In this document: in pieces, positions 43,117 through 54,240 of the stretch
Layout of the letters: the number at the start of each line of letters is the position of its first letter
Numbering within the stretch: the first letter of the stretch is position 1
Source of the DNA: Mesostigma viride
Taxonomy: Eukaryota; Streptophyta; Mesostigmatophyceae; Mesostigmatales; Mesostigmataceae
NCBI GenBank assembly: GCA_009746045.1
Contig: RPFO01000165.1
Span: 6,889,036-6,953,035 of the forward strand
Direction of reading: 5' to 3'
DNA length: 64,000 nucleotides
Notes under the pieces: generated by a model
What the model was told of the DNA's origin: nothing
Database searches by the model: none
What the model saw: the letters and a program-made list of their open reading frames with translations, nothing else
Position numbers and translations under genes: made by a program

Positions 43117-46100
43117 ATGGAGGTATGACTGCAGTTATGTTCGAGTGCAGATTTCTGTATCGAGTTCAAGTTGCTGCTGTAAATTGCCGCCTTTTTGGGA
43201 TAACAGCTGTGTTTTGATCTTGTATCCGAAGGCTGAAAACGTTCGGCTGAAAAGTTGTCGTACGATTAAGTTACTCTCTTTGACTAACCAACGTTTGTCA
43301 TATTTCCGCGGTCATGAAAATGTCAGCTGGGAGGAGAGATCTTCGAGACGCCGGATGAGCCCGAGGACGCGGTTGTCGCCATCGACAACCTTAGCAAGGC
43401 AAGGCAATCTGACTTCACTATGACCCCCTCCTCTGGTTATCTATATCAAACCCATCGTAAATCCATTCTTGTGTGTGAGTTACCCATCCTTGTGTGTGAG
43501 TTACCCATCCTTGTGTGTGTGTGTGTGTGTGTGTGTGTGGTACCATCCATGTTCACCCGAGTGTGCGCGGTCACTATAGTATGGCATCATGTGTGTGTGT
43601 GGTACCATCCATGTTCACCCAAGTGTGGGTGGTCACTATAGTATGGTATCATGTGTATGTGTGGTACCATCCTTGTGCACCCAAGTGTGCGCGGTCACTA
43701 TAGTATGGCATCATGTGTGTGTGTGGTACCATCCATGTTCACCCGAGTGTGGGTGGTCACTATAGTATGGTATCATGTGTGTGTGGTACCATCCTTGTGC
43801 ACCCATCCTTTCATACCTGTCACTGTATACTTTTAACGTCCCACCCTTGCATTCTGAGGCTAATGTTCATGGAGCCTTGCTGGTCTCTTGTGGATTATGT
43901 ATTCCTACTGCTCAGGTTATGCCTACTGGCTCATCTATCTCTTCTGCTCTATTTATAATCACCTGCACAGCCACCCCCTCCCTAGACAAGGACGAACCCG
44001 TTAACCAACGATGTGTCTATGCTGTTCTCGACTATCCATGCCCTTCTGCTCTATTTTTTATCGCCTGCAGCCTGCCCCTGCCCTGGACAAGGATGACGCC
44101 ATTGACCAATCACGCGTGCCCGCAGGCCAGGCCTTTGAGCGCTTCGTGGGGGCATCCTGCGAGGTGGCGCTGGAAGGTACTACAGGTCTACTTGTTTCTA
44201 GTTCTAATTTATTTATTTTTATATGCGAGGTGGCGCTGGAAGGTGCTACAGGTCTAGTAGCATTAAGTAACAAGTTGTTTATGTTATATATTTATATTTA
44301 TACTACTAGGTGAATAGGGACTTGAAGGTACTGCAGTTCTAGTAGCATTTGGTGACAAGGTTTTTTTATGTATTTTTTTTATCATGCCAGGCAGCTCTAT
44401 GTAAACGTCAAATGAAGCAGTCATCCATCGTTTCAAGCAAAGCCGTGGTCTCTGATCAGGCCACGGGGCACTGAATCTTATGCTGTACTCTCAAACCATG
44501 CAACATGGCAAAAATTACAACATTATTTCTTGCTCAGGGTGGTCACTGAGTCCACCACCTAACGCTCAGGTACGCAAAAACCATGGGGATCCATAGGAAG
44601 TCAATGTGGCGCATTGGTCAAGTCTGCCAAACTGTATATTTTTCCTTAATTGATGCACACTGATACCCATGTGGTACGTGGCACTTGGTGTTCAGGCCTC
44701 CTGCTTGCTTGGGGTGGCTTGCTCCTTTCTGCTCTCTCGAAAGCGTTATCGCAAGCCGACCATTTGCCTGGGGGGGTGGCCATGCCAAGCCGTAGGTTGG
44801 ACGGGGGGCGGGGGGGGGGGGGGAAGGGGGGGGGGGGAGGAATAATGGGTTAGTGTGTTCCCATTTTATATTTTGGGGGGGGCCCATAGTGCTCGCATGG
44901 GTGGGCCCTTGAACTTCCTGTACCGCGGGTTGCAGGTTTCTCACATACACGTTGTGGTCACATCATAATTCTCGCAACGCATCACGGCATATCCTGCACT
45001 ACATCACAATGCTCTAACGAGGCCTGCTGCCTGCCTTCGCGGTCACCCCTTCCTACCCTTTATTTGGGGGGGGGTCCTTTAATTTTGGGGGGTGTTTACA
45101 GATTTCTCGGACACCATCGACTCCCCAGGAGGCTCCAGGGGCACCGGCCGCAAGGGCAGGGCGGCCAACTCATCCTCGTCACTGCCGCTGGGCGCTCGCT
45201 TCGAGAGACTGTGCAAGGAGGCGGAGCTGCTGTTCCAGGACATTGACGCCGCCGCCAGGGTAAAGGAGGTGTGTGCGTGCGTGTGTGCGTGTGTGCGTGT
45301 GTGTGTGTGTCTTTAGCAACATGGTTTAACATAACCCTTGAGTTTGTGAAGGTGCATCTGTATTGCCCTGTTGTTTAGGACGCTGAGGCGGCCCCCAGTG
45401 CATCGATACTAACGAACACCTTCTTGTGCCCAGAGTATGCGGAAGCTGTGAGCAAACTCCCACTACGGCACTCCCACGGCAACCTGTTGAGCGAGTATCT
45501 AATCTTGTGCTGCTTAGTAGGGCATAAGGCACTCCCAAGGCATTTTACCTGTTCAGTGAATATCTATTGCTTGTGCTGCTTGGTAGGGAAGTTATTGGAT
45601 TAGAAAAATAGCCTAGAGAATTACTTGATAGAAAAGTTATAGGCTTCTGGATATGCTTCTTGAATGTATCCAGATTTCCATGTACCTCCTCCTTGTGATG
45701 GCCATGTGTCTCCTCTATTTGAGGGCCTTGTACCTCCTCCTTGTGATGGCCATGTGTCTCCTCTATTTGAGGGCCTTGTACCTCCTTGTGATGGCCATGT
45801 GTCTCCTCTATTTGAGGGCCTTGTACCTCCTTGTGATGGCCATGTGTCTCCTCTATTTGAGGGCCTTGTACCTCCTCCTTGTGATGGCCATGTGTCTCCT
45901 CTATTTGAGGGCCTTGTACCTCCTCCTTGTGATGGCCATGTGTCTCCTCTATTTGAGGGCCATGTACCACCTTGTGATGGCCATGTGTCTCCTCCATTTG
46001 AGGGCCTTGTACCACCTTGTGATGGCCATGTGTCTCCTCTATTTGAGGGCCTTGTACCTCCTCCTTGTGATGGCCATGTGTCTCCTCCATTTGAGGGCCT

Positions 46101-49100
46101 TGTACCTCCTCCTTGTGATGGCCATGTGTCTCCTCTATTTGAGGGCCATGTACCACCTTGTGATGGCCATGTGTCTCCTCTATTTGAGGGCCATGTACCA
46201 CCTTGTGATGGCCATGTGTCTCCTCTATTTGAGGGCCATGTACCTCCTCCATTTCCCCTCTTTTCCAGGAAGGCGTGTGTATCATGGACTCGCCTCTAAG
46301 GTTCAGCTTCTGATTGCCACAAATGGATCATTGTCCTCCTACGTTTATCAAGCTTGCCTCCAAACCTCCAAACACCATCATTAGATGCATGACAAATAAC
46401 TTTTGCTTCTGTGATATCATGCTATTCCTTTATCCTGTTATTTATTATATCATTATGATTTTTATTATATCAGGTAGTATTGTTATTATTTTTTTCATGC
46501 TATTCCTTTATCCTGTTATTTATTATATCATTATGATTTTTATTATATCAGGTAGTATTGTTATTTTTTTTTTCATGCTATTCCTTTATCCTGTTATTTA
46601 TTATATCATTATGATTTTTATTATACTAGGTTGTATTGTTATTATTTTTTTCATGCTATTCCTTTGCCCTGCTCGCATCAGGGCATGTCAAGTAGCTGAA
46701 TGGTGTATAACATTAATTTTTCTTTGTTGTCGCGTTTTATCCTGCTCCTCTACCGTGCTCACCTCAGGGCATGGCGGAGACCACCCCCCAGGGCGATGAC
46801 GCCCCCAGCACCGCCTCCCCCCCCCCCTCTGTGTCTGCATCGCTCCGCGATGAGGCGCTGGCACTACAGGCGCGGCTCCTTGAGATGCGCGCGCTGGCAC
46901 TAGGGGGCCGCGCCGCACGCCGTGGCGGCCTTGCTGCCCCACCCCAAGGTGGCCTGGCCTCACAGCCAGGTGGCCTCGCTCAGCAGGCGAGTCAGCAGGT
47001 GCAGCGGGGCAGTGGCGGTGCTGAGCTGGCATCGACTGAACATGCCCGCATCAGCCAAGGGATGCCCGCAGTGGACAAGGACGGTAGTTCTGCTGTCGAC
47101 GCCACATCGGGCGAGAGAAACCAGTCTCGTGCCGACGGCGGTACCGTCCCGGTCGGTGGCGGCGGGATGGTGGCAGCAGTTGCTGGCGAGCCGGCGGCGG
47201 CGGCGGCGGCAGCGCTCGCGTCCACCTGGCAGCTCCAGGTCGCGCTGGGCCGCCAGCTGGCGCGGCACGTGGACAGTATCTGGGAGGTGGCAGGGGCTGT
47301 GCCGCCTGGGGGTCCCGCATCGGCGGATGAGGCGCAAGAGGGTGCGGGTACGTTGATTAGATTTAATTAGGGATGGGCACGCATGTGCCTGTGTTTTTGG
47401 AGGAGGCGCAGGAGGGTGCGGGCAAGTGGATTACCATTCAATGAGGGATGAGGAAGCACGTGCCTGTGTTAAGAGGAGCGGCAGGACGGTGCGGGCACGT
47501 GGATTACCATTTCATTGGATCAAGTACTAAGTGCCTTTGTTAGCATGGACACCCCCAATAGGAGCGGATTCCATGGGATCAAGTACTAAGTGCCTTTGTT
47601 AGCATGGACACCCCCAATAGGAGCGGATTCCATGGGATCAAGTACTAAGTGCCTTTGTTAGCATGGACACCCCCAAGAGGAGCGGATTCCATGGGATCAA
47701 GTACTAAGTGCCTTTGTTAGCATGGACACCCCCAATAGGAGCGGATTCCATGGACTAGAATAGCAGCAGGTGCGCCCGTGGTCGTGCCAGGTATGGCTCC
47801 ATGGGGACTGATCACACGAGACTAATAAATTAATTAATGGCTCCGCGTGAGCTTGGGTGGATGGGGGTGTTGGACCGTGGATAGGGAGCGGTTGCGTCGC
47901 GCCTGCTTCTTACTCTAAACCTTCCCACGTCAGCACTCCCTCCCTCAAACCTTCCCTCGTCAGCACTCTCTCCCTCAAACCTTCCCTCGTCAGCACTCCC
48001 TCCCTCAAACCTTCCCACATCAGCACTCTCTTACTCAAACCTTCCCTCGTCAACACTCTCTTACTCAAACCTAACAAGACACACTCGCCCATCCATGACA
48101 TCCACCCAGCACTTCATCCTTCGAAAGGATCCGCCTCCAAGTGAAGGGCTTCATCCGCCCTATGGGATTGTCGTAGAAGTGACCCGCGGCATGGTAGGGT
48201 AGCTTGTGGGGAGGGAGGGAGGAGGGGGGAGAAATAATACGCTAGCATGCACAATACGCTAACATGCCACATATGCTAGCATGCCCAATACGCTAACATG
48301 CCACCTATGCTAGCATGCACAATACGCTAACATGCCACATATGCTAGCATGCCCAATACGCTAACCTGCCACCTATGCTAGAATGCACAATACGCCAACA
48401 TGCCACCTATGCTAGAATGCACAATACGCTAACATGCCGCATATGCTAGCATGCACAATACGCTAACATGCCACATATGCTAGCATGCACAATACGCCAA
48501 CATGCAACCTATGCTAGCATGCACATTACGCTAACATGCAATACAAGATAATGTTCTGCTATGCAAAATATGCGAATACTGGTCTGCAAAATATGCTAAC
48601 TAAGATCACCAAGCTCCCAACAAGACCAGCATTTGATTGGCACAGTAAGTGGAGCCCTGCCACAAATGCAGCAGTTACAGCGGCCTTAAGGTTTCTCAAT
48701 CCGCACGCGGAAGCAAGAAGCCTCCAGGGTGGGTGGGAGGGAAAGAAACAATTGCGGATCATTGCCTGCCTAGCTTGCTTAAGGCATGGTCCGCCGACAC
48801 ACAGGCTGACATAATCCTAAACCGGCATGCGTCACGCACCAGCCTGCAAAGTGCTGAAAACGCCACATAAAGCAGCGTGACTAGACCCCCCAAGGGTAGC
48901 ACGCTAGCCGTACCAGGATTAGTACAAAAGGTCCAACTAACAGCCACAAATCTCGCCCATCGACCTCTTGGATATGCCCAAGTCCAATATCTAATATTTA
49001 CTTACGTCTTTTAGAAACTCCGTCGTTCAGATTTGTTAGGCAACCAGCCGACGCCCGACCCACAGGTCCCTAGCATCATAGCTGGCGAACAAACATTTCG

Positions 49101-51488
49101 GAATCTTTGCATGCAAGTCGCATAAAGCCTACTGTGACTTTTCCGGGACACTCAACATTAGTCGCCGACCCTTATGAACAACCGGGTCTTTCAAGGAGAA
49201 CTAGGCGAGCTTGAAACCCGTTCTAAAAATCAGATTAGTCAACCCATGTCGCAGACAGCCTTCCACATCGTGAGCCAAGGCATAGCGGCCCTATCTTTCC
49301 CGCATGCGTAAATTAAACTATATTAGGAGAAAACCAATATGTTGTGTGTGTGGGGGGGGGGGGGGGGGGTTGGTTGGGGGGGGGGGGGGATGTGCTGTGT
49401 AATATGCTACATTTCGCCTCGCAGATACTCTTTTACCCACTTGGTGTTGCCCCGTTGTTGCATTTCGCGTAAATCCACTTTAGAGATTGCCCGCCTTTTC
49501 TGCTGCCTGTTTCTCGCACAGACCCATAATATATCTATGCTTGCGCACGCCCTTTCTTTGTTACAAATTTGACAGTCTCCAAGTCCCAAGAAATCCTTGT
49601 TTTAATGTGTCCTTCTTTGATTTCGAATCCTTGCTCTAGTCTCCGTATGCAATCCCTTGTTCTGCGCATCCAGAGGATGCCGAAGCGTCACACGGGCAGC
49701 CGCGGCAAACCCACCCGCGCGACCTGCCGCCAACCCCTCCCATCCTGAGCTACGAGCTCTACTGCTTGCCGCCTGGCAGGGGGGAGCACGCGGAGGCCCT
49801 TCAGGGGGGCGCGTCGTGGCAGACCCTCGGGGGCGTTAACCCGACAGCCAAGATGCTGGAACTGGACCAGCGGGTGGCGGCATTAGAGCGGCTGGTGGGG
49901 GTGGGCGGCGCGCCGGTATGTTAAAGGCGTGGGTTGGAGGGTTGCTGTTCGTGTTTTAGTCAGAATCATCAGTTTCTGTGTCCAAGTCTTCCATAGGTAG
50001 GGGCTGCCCTATCTGGGTCCAGCTCCTCCATAGGTAGGTCCTGCCCTAGCCACGGTGGTTGCTCTGCCTGTCTCCCATCCATGGCCTCTCGATGGTTAAT
50101 GTGGGTCCATCTCGGCCAGTTCCTGTGGGGGCACCAAGCATCTATGGGTGCGTGAAAAATAGCCACACATGGGAGTACGGAAGGGTCCACTTTTGTCCAT
50201 CTAGTCCAGTCCCTGTGGGGCAGACAGTTATTACAACAACATTACAATGGTCTTAATAGTGCACTCTGCACCTTGGCAAGGCGACCGCTTTGGGTGCCCT
50301 CTATAGTGACCGCGTTGCGTCCACTGTAGTGACCGCGGTGTGCCCACTTGCTAGGGCTTGGCAAGGAAAGGCCCTTCCCAGAAGGGGTTGGCTTGCGATA
50401 ACGTTGCCAGTCGTCCTATGTGGCAGCCCTTCGTGATGTGGCATTCTACGAGCGCACGATCTGACTGGCCAGCGAATACCCTCTTCATCCTAGTTCTTGC
50501 CACTCGTTTCCTTCTAGTACATCGGTAGGTGGGTGTCCGACCTTCATATTGGTCGTACGTCGTGTAGAAACCAGCCTATCGTCCAGGCACATGCGATGGC
50601 TAGCCCTGCACTCCCTTTCCGCCCATACCTTCCGCCATCCTTCATACACGTGTCCATCATGAATCTGGCACCAATACTGCATCACTAAACTAGCATCTGG
50701 CACCATTACTGCATCACTAAACTAACTTCTCTTCTGCTATCCACGCTTGCCTCTCGTGGTAAATAAATGTTGAAAATCACATATAAACGATGAATATAAA
50801 CAACAAATGGAAACAATCGCAGGGGCAGACCGGCCCGGCCGCCCCCCCCGGCGGGCGCGACCTCACCCGCTGGGTGTCTGACCTGGCGCGCAGGGTGTCT
50901 CTGATGGACGCCGCTGACGTGGAGATGCTGGAGCGCCGCCTGCAGCTGCTGACGGTGCGGATGAAGTCGCTGACGGAGCAGAAGAAAATGGCAGGGGGTG
51001 CACCTTCGTCGAGCATGATTTCATCGTCTCACGAGGCAAAGGTGCGGCCTTGTCTCTGCCCCATCGCCCCCTCCTATCTAATGTCCGGTATCAGCAACCT
51101 CAATATTTTCATCCAACCAGGCAAAGGCGCGGTCTAAATTGGAATTAATAGACAAGTAAGACGCGGTCTTACTTGGAATTAATAGACAAGTAAGACGCGG
51201 TCTTACTTGGAATGAATAGACAAGTAAGACGCGGTCTTACTTGGAATGAATAGACAAGTAAGACGCGGTCTTACTTGGAATGCATTCCCATATTTTGCTC
51301 GATCCTATCTTAAGACTGCTGGGGGTCACTAAAACATGGAATTTGGTAGCGGGGATGAATACGCGAGCTAGGTAACGCTCGTTGAATACACACACACACA
51401 CACACACACTCACTCACAATACTATACTATAGTGACCACACACACACACACACTCACAATACTATACTATAGTGACCACACACACACA

Positions 51489-51554
<66 letters not shown>

Positions 51555-52922
51555 ATCGAACTGTTTAATTATTGCCAAATGAAGGAGAGGCTTTCCACTG
51601 AAGCGCTGGAACTTGCAATCCTGCGCCCCATAAACCCCTCGCTGAATTCGTTAGATGGCCCCCGCTTTTGCTCTTAACCTGCAATGATGGAACGCTGGGA
51701 CCTTCTTGTCGCTGCTCACTGAATTTCCTCCCCATCTAACCTAACTGTTTGGTTTCACCAGATCAAGGAGATGTTTTCCATGATGGAGCGCTGGGACCTT
51801 CTTGTCGCTGCTCACTGAATTTCCTCACCATCTAACCTCACTGTTTGGTTTCACCAGATCAAGGAGATGTTTTCCATGATGGAGCGCTGGGACCTTCTTG
51901 TCGCTGCTCACTGAATTTCCCCCCCATCTAACCTAACTGTTTGGTTTCACCAGATCAAGGAGATGTTTTCCATGATGGAGCGCTGGGACCCTGTCGCGCG
52001 CCAGCTGCCGGCGGTGGTCCTCCGCCTCCACGCGCTCGCGGGTGTGCACGCCGCCGCCGCGCGGTTCCAGGGCACCCTGGCGTCCCTGGAGGAGGAGCAG
52101 GGCGTGCTCGCGGGTGTGCTGGATGACAAGCGGCGGCTGCTCGAGGAGGTGGGTGACGACAATTAAAAAATCAAATATTTTGATTTAATATTTTTAATTA
52201 AATTTAAAAATTAGAAAATTTATAATTACTGGGTCAGGATTCAGGAAAAAGAGGTTTCGAAGGGCGCAAGGGATTTTTGGTTTATGTGAAGGGGTGTTGG
52301 TAAAGGGCTTTGGGACGGCAAGCGGCGGCCGCTAGAGGAGGTGGGTGAGGACAAAATTTTACTGGACAAGACAATTACTGGTCCGGATCAGGAAACTTTT
52401 TAAAAAAGGTTTTGAGGGAAACTTGTGTGGAGGGTTGTAGGTGTGGTGTGGGCACGCTCGACGAGAAGCGGCGGCTGCTGGATGTGGTGGGTGGCGACAA
52501 TGACTGGATCAACAAGGGGTCCAGATCAGGAAAAAGATGTTTCTAAGGACACAAGGGATTTTGGGTTTATGTGAAGGGGCGTAGGGAAAGGGCTGTGGGA
52601 CGGCAAGCGGCTGCTGCGGGAGGAAGTACTAGCAGTAGTTTGTAAGAAGGTAGAGGTCAGGATGGTCAAAATGACGACCTTGAACAGGGTCAAATTACGA
52701 CCTTGAATTGAGATGCACATGCTGGGTGTCTCTTTGGTCTTATTGAGGAGTCATGCACTGACATCGTTTACTTTCTGGTGTGTGGTGTTTCTCGCTGACA
52801 CATTTCTCGTTTTGCAGGTTGCCAAGAACGTGGCGAGTAACGTGTCGGCCATGGCAGAAAGCATGCAGGTCTTAGAGCGTCGGTTCTCAGATATCAACGG
52901 AAAGTTGCAGGCACTGAAATAG
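43117..52922 (+). CDS. DCTN2: Dynactin subunit 2 (dynamitin, p50), 9 exons, about 560 aa
   Basis: Exons: 43117-43122, 43327-43398, 44071-44176, 45102-45259, 46768-47347, 49674-49915, 50823-51041, 51954-52148, 52818-52922. Phases fit and the joined frame is open to the TAG. Dynamitin is the shoulder subunit of dynactin, the cytoplasmic dynein cofactor. Matches in order: GEIFETPDEPED (the YETPD motif); AGQAFERFVGAS; ALEDFSDTID; ARFERLCKEAELLFQDID; SYELYCLPPGR; NPTAKMLELDQRVAALERLV; VEMLERRLQLLTVRMKSL; MMERWDPVARQLPAVVLRLHAL; NVSAMAESMQVLERRFSDINGKLQALK. The C-terminal half is coiled coil. The long exon 5 has an Ala/Gly/Gln-rich insert, so it exceeds the ~400 aa of animal p50. The two-codon exon 1 and the GC donor of intron 2 (AAG then GCAAGG) are the least certain parts. 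Confidence 0.88.
43497..43805. repeat. Minisatellite in dynamitin intron 2, about 62-bp period
   Basis: Repeated GTGTGTGTGGTACCATCC, TGTTCACCC, GGTCACTATAGTATGG, four to five units. Confidence 0.9.
44177..44400 (+). repeat. Copies of exon 3 edge and donor in dynamitin intron 3
   Basis: GCGAGGTGGCGCTGGAAG then GT occurs at the real donor (44160-44178) and again at about 44226-44245. A weaker third copy (GGGACTTGAAGGTACTGCAG) lies near 44320. Confidence 0.85.
45660..46270. repeat. Coding-phase minisatellite in dynamitin intron 4
   Basis: About 13 units of 45 or 48 bp (GATGGCCATGTGTCTCCTC, TATTTGAGGGCC, TTGTACCTCC). As all unit lengths are multiples of three, several frames stay open. The minus strand reads a repeated GPQIEETHGHHKEEVQ. 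There is no other evidence that it is translated. Confidence 0.9.
46425..46670. repeat. AT-rich 79-bp tandem repeat in dynamitin intron 4
   Basis: Three and a half units starting TCATGCTATTCCTTTATCC and containing TTATATCAGGTAGTATTG. Confidence 0.9.
47400..47520 (+). repeat. Degenerate copies of exon 5 edge in dynamitin intron 5
   Basis: GGAGGCGCAGGAGGGTGCGGGCAAGTGGATTACC (from about 47400) and GCGGCAGGACGGTGCGGGCACGTGGATTACC (from about 47474) echo the exon 5 end plus donor (GAGGCGCAAGAGGGTGCGGGTACGTTGATT), but with GC in place of the GT donor. Confidence 0.75.
47515..47755. repeat. 59-bp tandem repeat, four units, intron 5
   Basis: GGATCAAGTACTAAGTGCC, TTTGTTAGCATGGACACCCC, AATAGGAGCGGATTCCAT. 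Confidence 0.95.
47915..48072. repeat. 31-bp tandem repeat, about five units, intron 5
   Basis: CTCAAACCTTCCCTCGTCAG then CACTCTCTCC, with small variation. Confidence 0.9.
48236..48540. repeat. About 33-bp tandem repeat, nine units, intron 5
   Basis: GCTAGCATGCACAATACGCT then AACATGCCACATAT. The array is direct and gapless, so not CRISPR-like. Confidence 0.9.
51138..51280. repeat. 34-bp tandem repeat, each unit a perfect hairpin, intron 7
   Basis: Four units of AATTAATAGA plus CAAGTAAGAC-GCG-GTCTTACTTG. Each unit has a 10-bp perfect stem. A precursor-like GGCAAAGGCGCGGTCTAAATTGG lies just upstream, resembling the exon 7 edge (GGCAAAGGTGCGG). Confidence 0.9.
51388..51553. repeat. (CA)n microsatellite, intron 7
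   Basis: Three CA arrays separated by TCACAATACTATACTATAGTGACCA. Confidence 0.95.
51685..51972 (+). repeat. Three 96-bp copies of the exon 8 acceptor in dynamitin intron 7
   Basis: Units start TGATGGARCGCTGGGACC at 51685, 51781 and 51877; the true exon continues from 51973. The full copies carry a TTTCACCAG acceptor and the first 33 exon bases. Use of an upstream acceptor would read into a TGA after about 18 codons. Confidence 0.95.
52300..52640 (+). repeat. Degenerate copies of exon 8 end and donor in dynamitin intron 8
   Basis: AAGCGGCGGCTGCTCGAGGAG then GTGGGTGACGACAA at the real donor (52129-52162) recurs, diverged, near 52320, 52465 and 52605, spaced about 140 bp. Confidence 0.85.
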
Positions 52923-53084
52923 GCATGTGGCAGCTTGCAAGTTTCAACGCCCACATTGTAGCTCATGTCGTTGTCTCGCTTATTTAGCCAAAGGCTATCA
53001 AGGAGACAACCAGGCTAGATTGGAATGGAGTAACTTTTTAAATATAAATTAATATTGACATCGATATTTTAAAAAATAAAATAG

Positions 53085-53490
53085 ATTATATGACTCCGTG
53101 AGGAGACCATGTAGCACGTATTCCCTTGTTTGATGGATGGGGGCATTCCTAGAAAGCTAGGTAAGCCTGCCATGAACTACATCCAGATGTTGCTGGCCGA
53201 CCTAGTGGTCCCAGCTCAGTTTGAACACCGCATTCACTCCCTCTCTCTTCTTTGGACTGCCATGCAGAACAAGAAGCAGTGGCAGAAGATTGTCCAGGCT
53301 TACACGCCAGGCCCTGTGGGCAAGCCCCCTCCCCCCAAGCGGAAAGGGCGTTTTGCTGAATAGTGTAGTTAGGATTTTTCTAGACTAGATAGCTTAGAGT
53401 TAGGTCCGTTCGATTACGCGGCTTCGCCCACCTCCACCCATCCAGCAAGGAATATGTGCTACATGATCTCCCAACGGAGACATGTTAATT
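53085..53490 (+). pseudogene. LINE family E C-terminus and tail, plus strand
   Basis: The frame at about 53130-53363 encodes LLADLVVPAQFEHRIHSLSL, then NKKQWQKIVQAYTPGPVG and KPPPPKRKGRFAE, with a stop at 53363. The UTR and hairpin follow (53461-53485). 5' truncated. An oppositely oriented tail motif (GACTCCGTGAGGAGACCATG, about 53091-53112) sits before it. Confidence 0.8.
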
Positions 53491-54240
53491 TAATTTAATG
53501 GATGGGGGTGAGCGAAGCCGCGAAACCTAACTAAGCTAACTGTAAACTAATCTAGAAAATCCTAGCTACTCTACTGATGGCAAAGCGCCCCTTCCTCCTG
53601 GGGGGGGGGGCTTGCCCACAGGGGCTGGCGTGTGGGCCTGGACACTGGTCTGCCACCTCTTCTTGTTCTGCATAGTAGTCCAAGCAAGAGAGAGGGAGGA
53701 AATGCGGTGTTCAAACTTGGCTGGGACCACTAGGTCGGCCAGCAACTGATCTAGCTGTATAGATAGTTCATGGCATGCAGGTCTACCAACCCGTCTGGGT
53801 ATGTCCATGGGGCCAAGCCAGGTCGGGATGTGCCGCCCCGGCTGGCCAAGCCGCTGGGGGCTGGCGAGACCGAGGTCGGTGTCTACCTGACTGGTGCGGG
53901 CAAGATGTCCTGCAAATGCTATCCAACGCTGTCTAATCTCGTCGGGCAGACCGCGATGCGAGGCATACCCTTACACAAAGACTCTAATTTGGCCTATGTG
54001 TGGAAAACCCTACATTCAGGACCTGTCGGAGCATCACTGCCGTAAACCGTGCCGTCCAGCCGGGTGGCCATCTTGTCCCTGAGCGTCCAAGCCTTGGCGC
54101 CATAGGTGAGCACCGTGAGGACCAGGACCTTGAAGAGCACTTGCTTGCGGTCGATCCTCGCCCAGGTCCCTCGAGTGCCAGGTGGTGGTGAGCGAGCGGA
54201 GCCTAGCTGGCCCAGGCCAGGCCGATTCGGGTGTTCACAT
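53491..54240 (-). pseudogene. LINE family E fragment, minus strand
   Basis: Minus-strand 53566-53808 encodes LLADLVVPAKFEHRISSLSL and KPPPPGGRGALP. Further upstream come GTSRPGLAPW, LPAPVR and the thumb-like VLTVLTYGAKAWTLRDKMATRLDG (about 54040-54120). It meets the plus-strand copy tail to tail at about 53490-53510. Confidence 0.75.

Noticed and set aside
48236-48540. CRISPR-like array from regular repeats of about 33 bp
   Set aside because: Repeats are contiguous without unique spacers and lie inside a eukaryotic intron.
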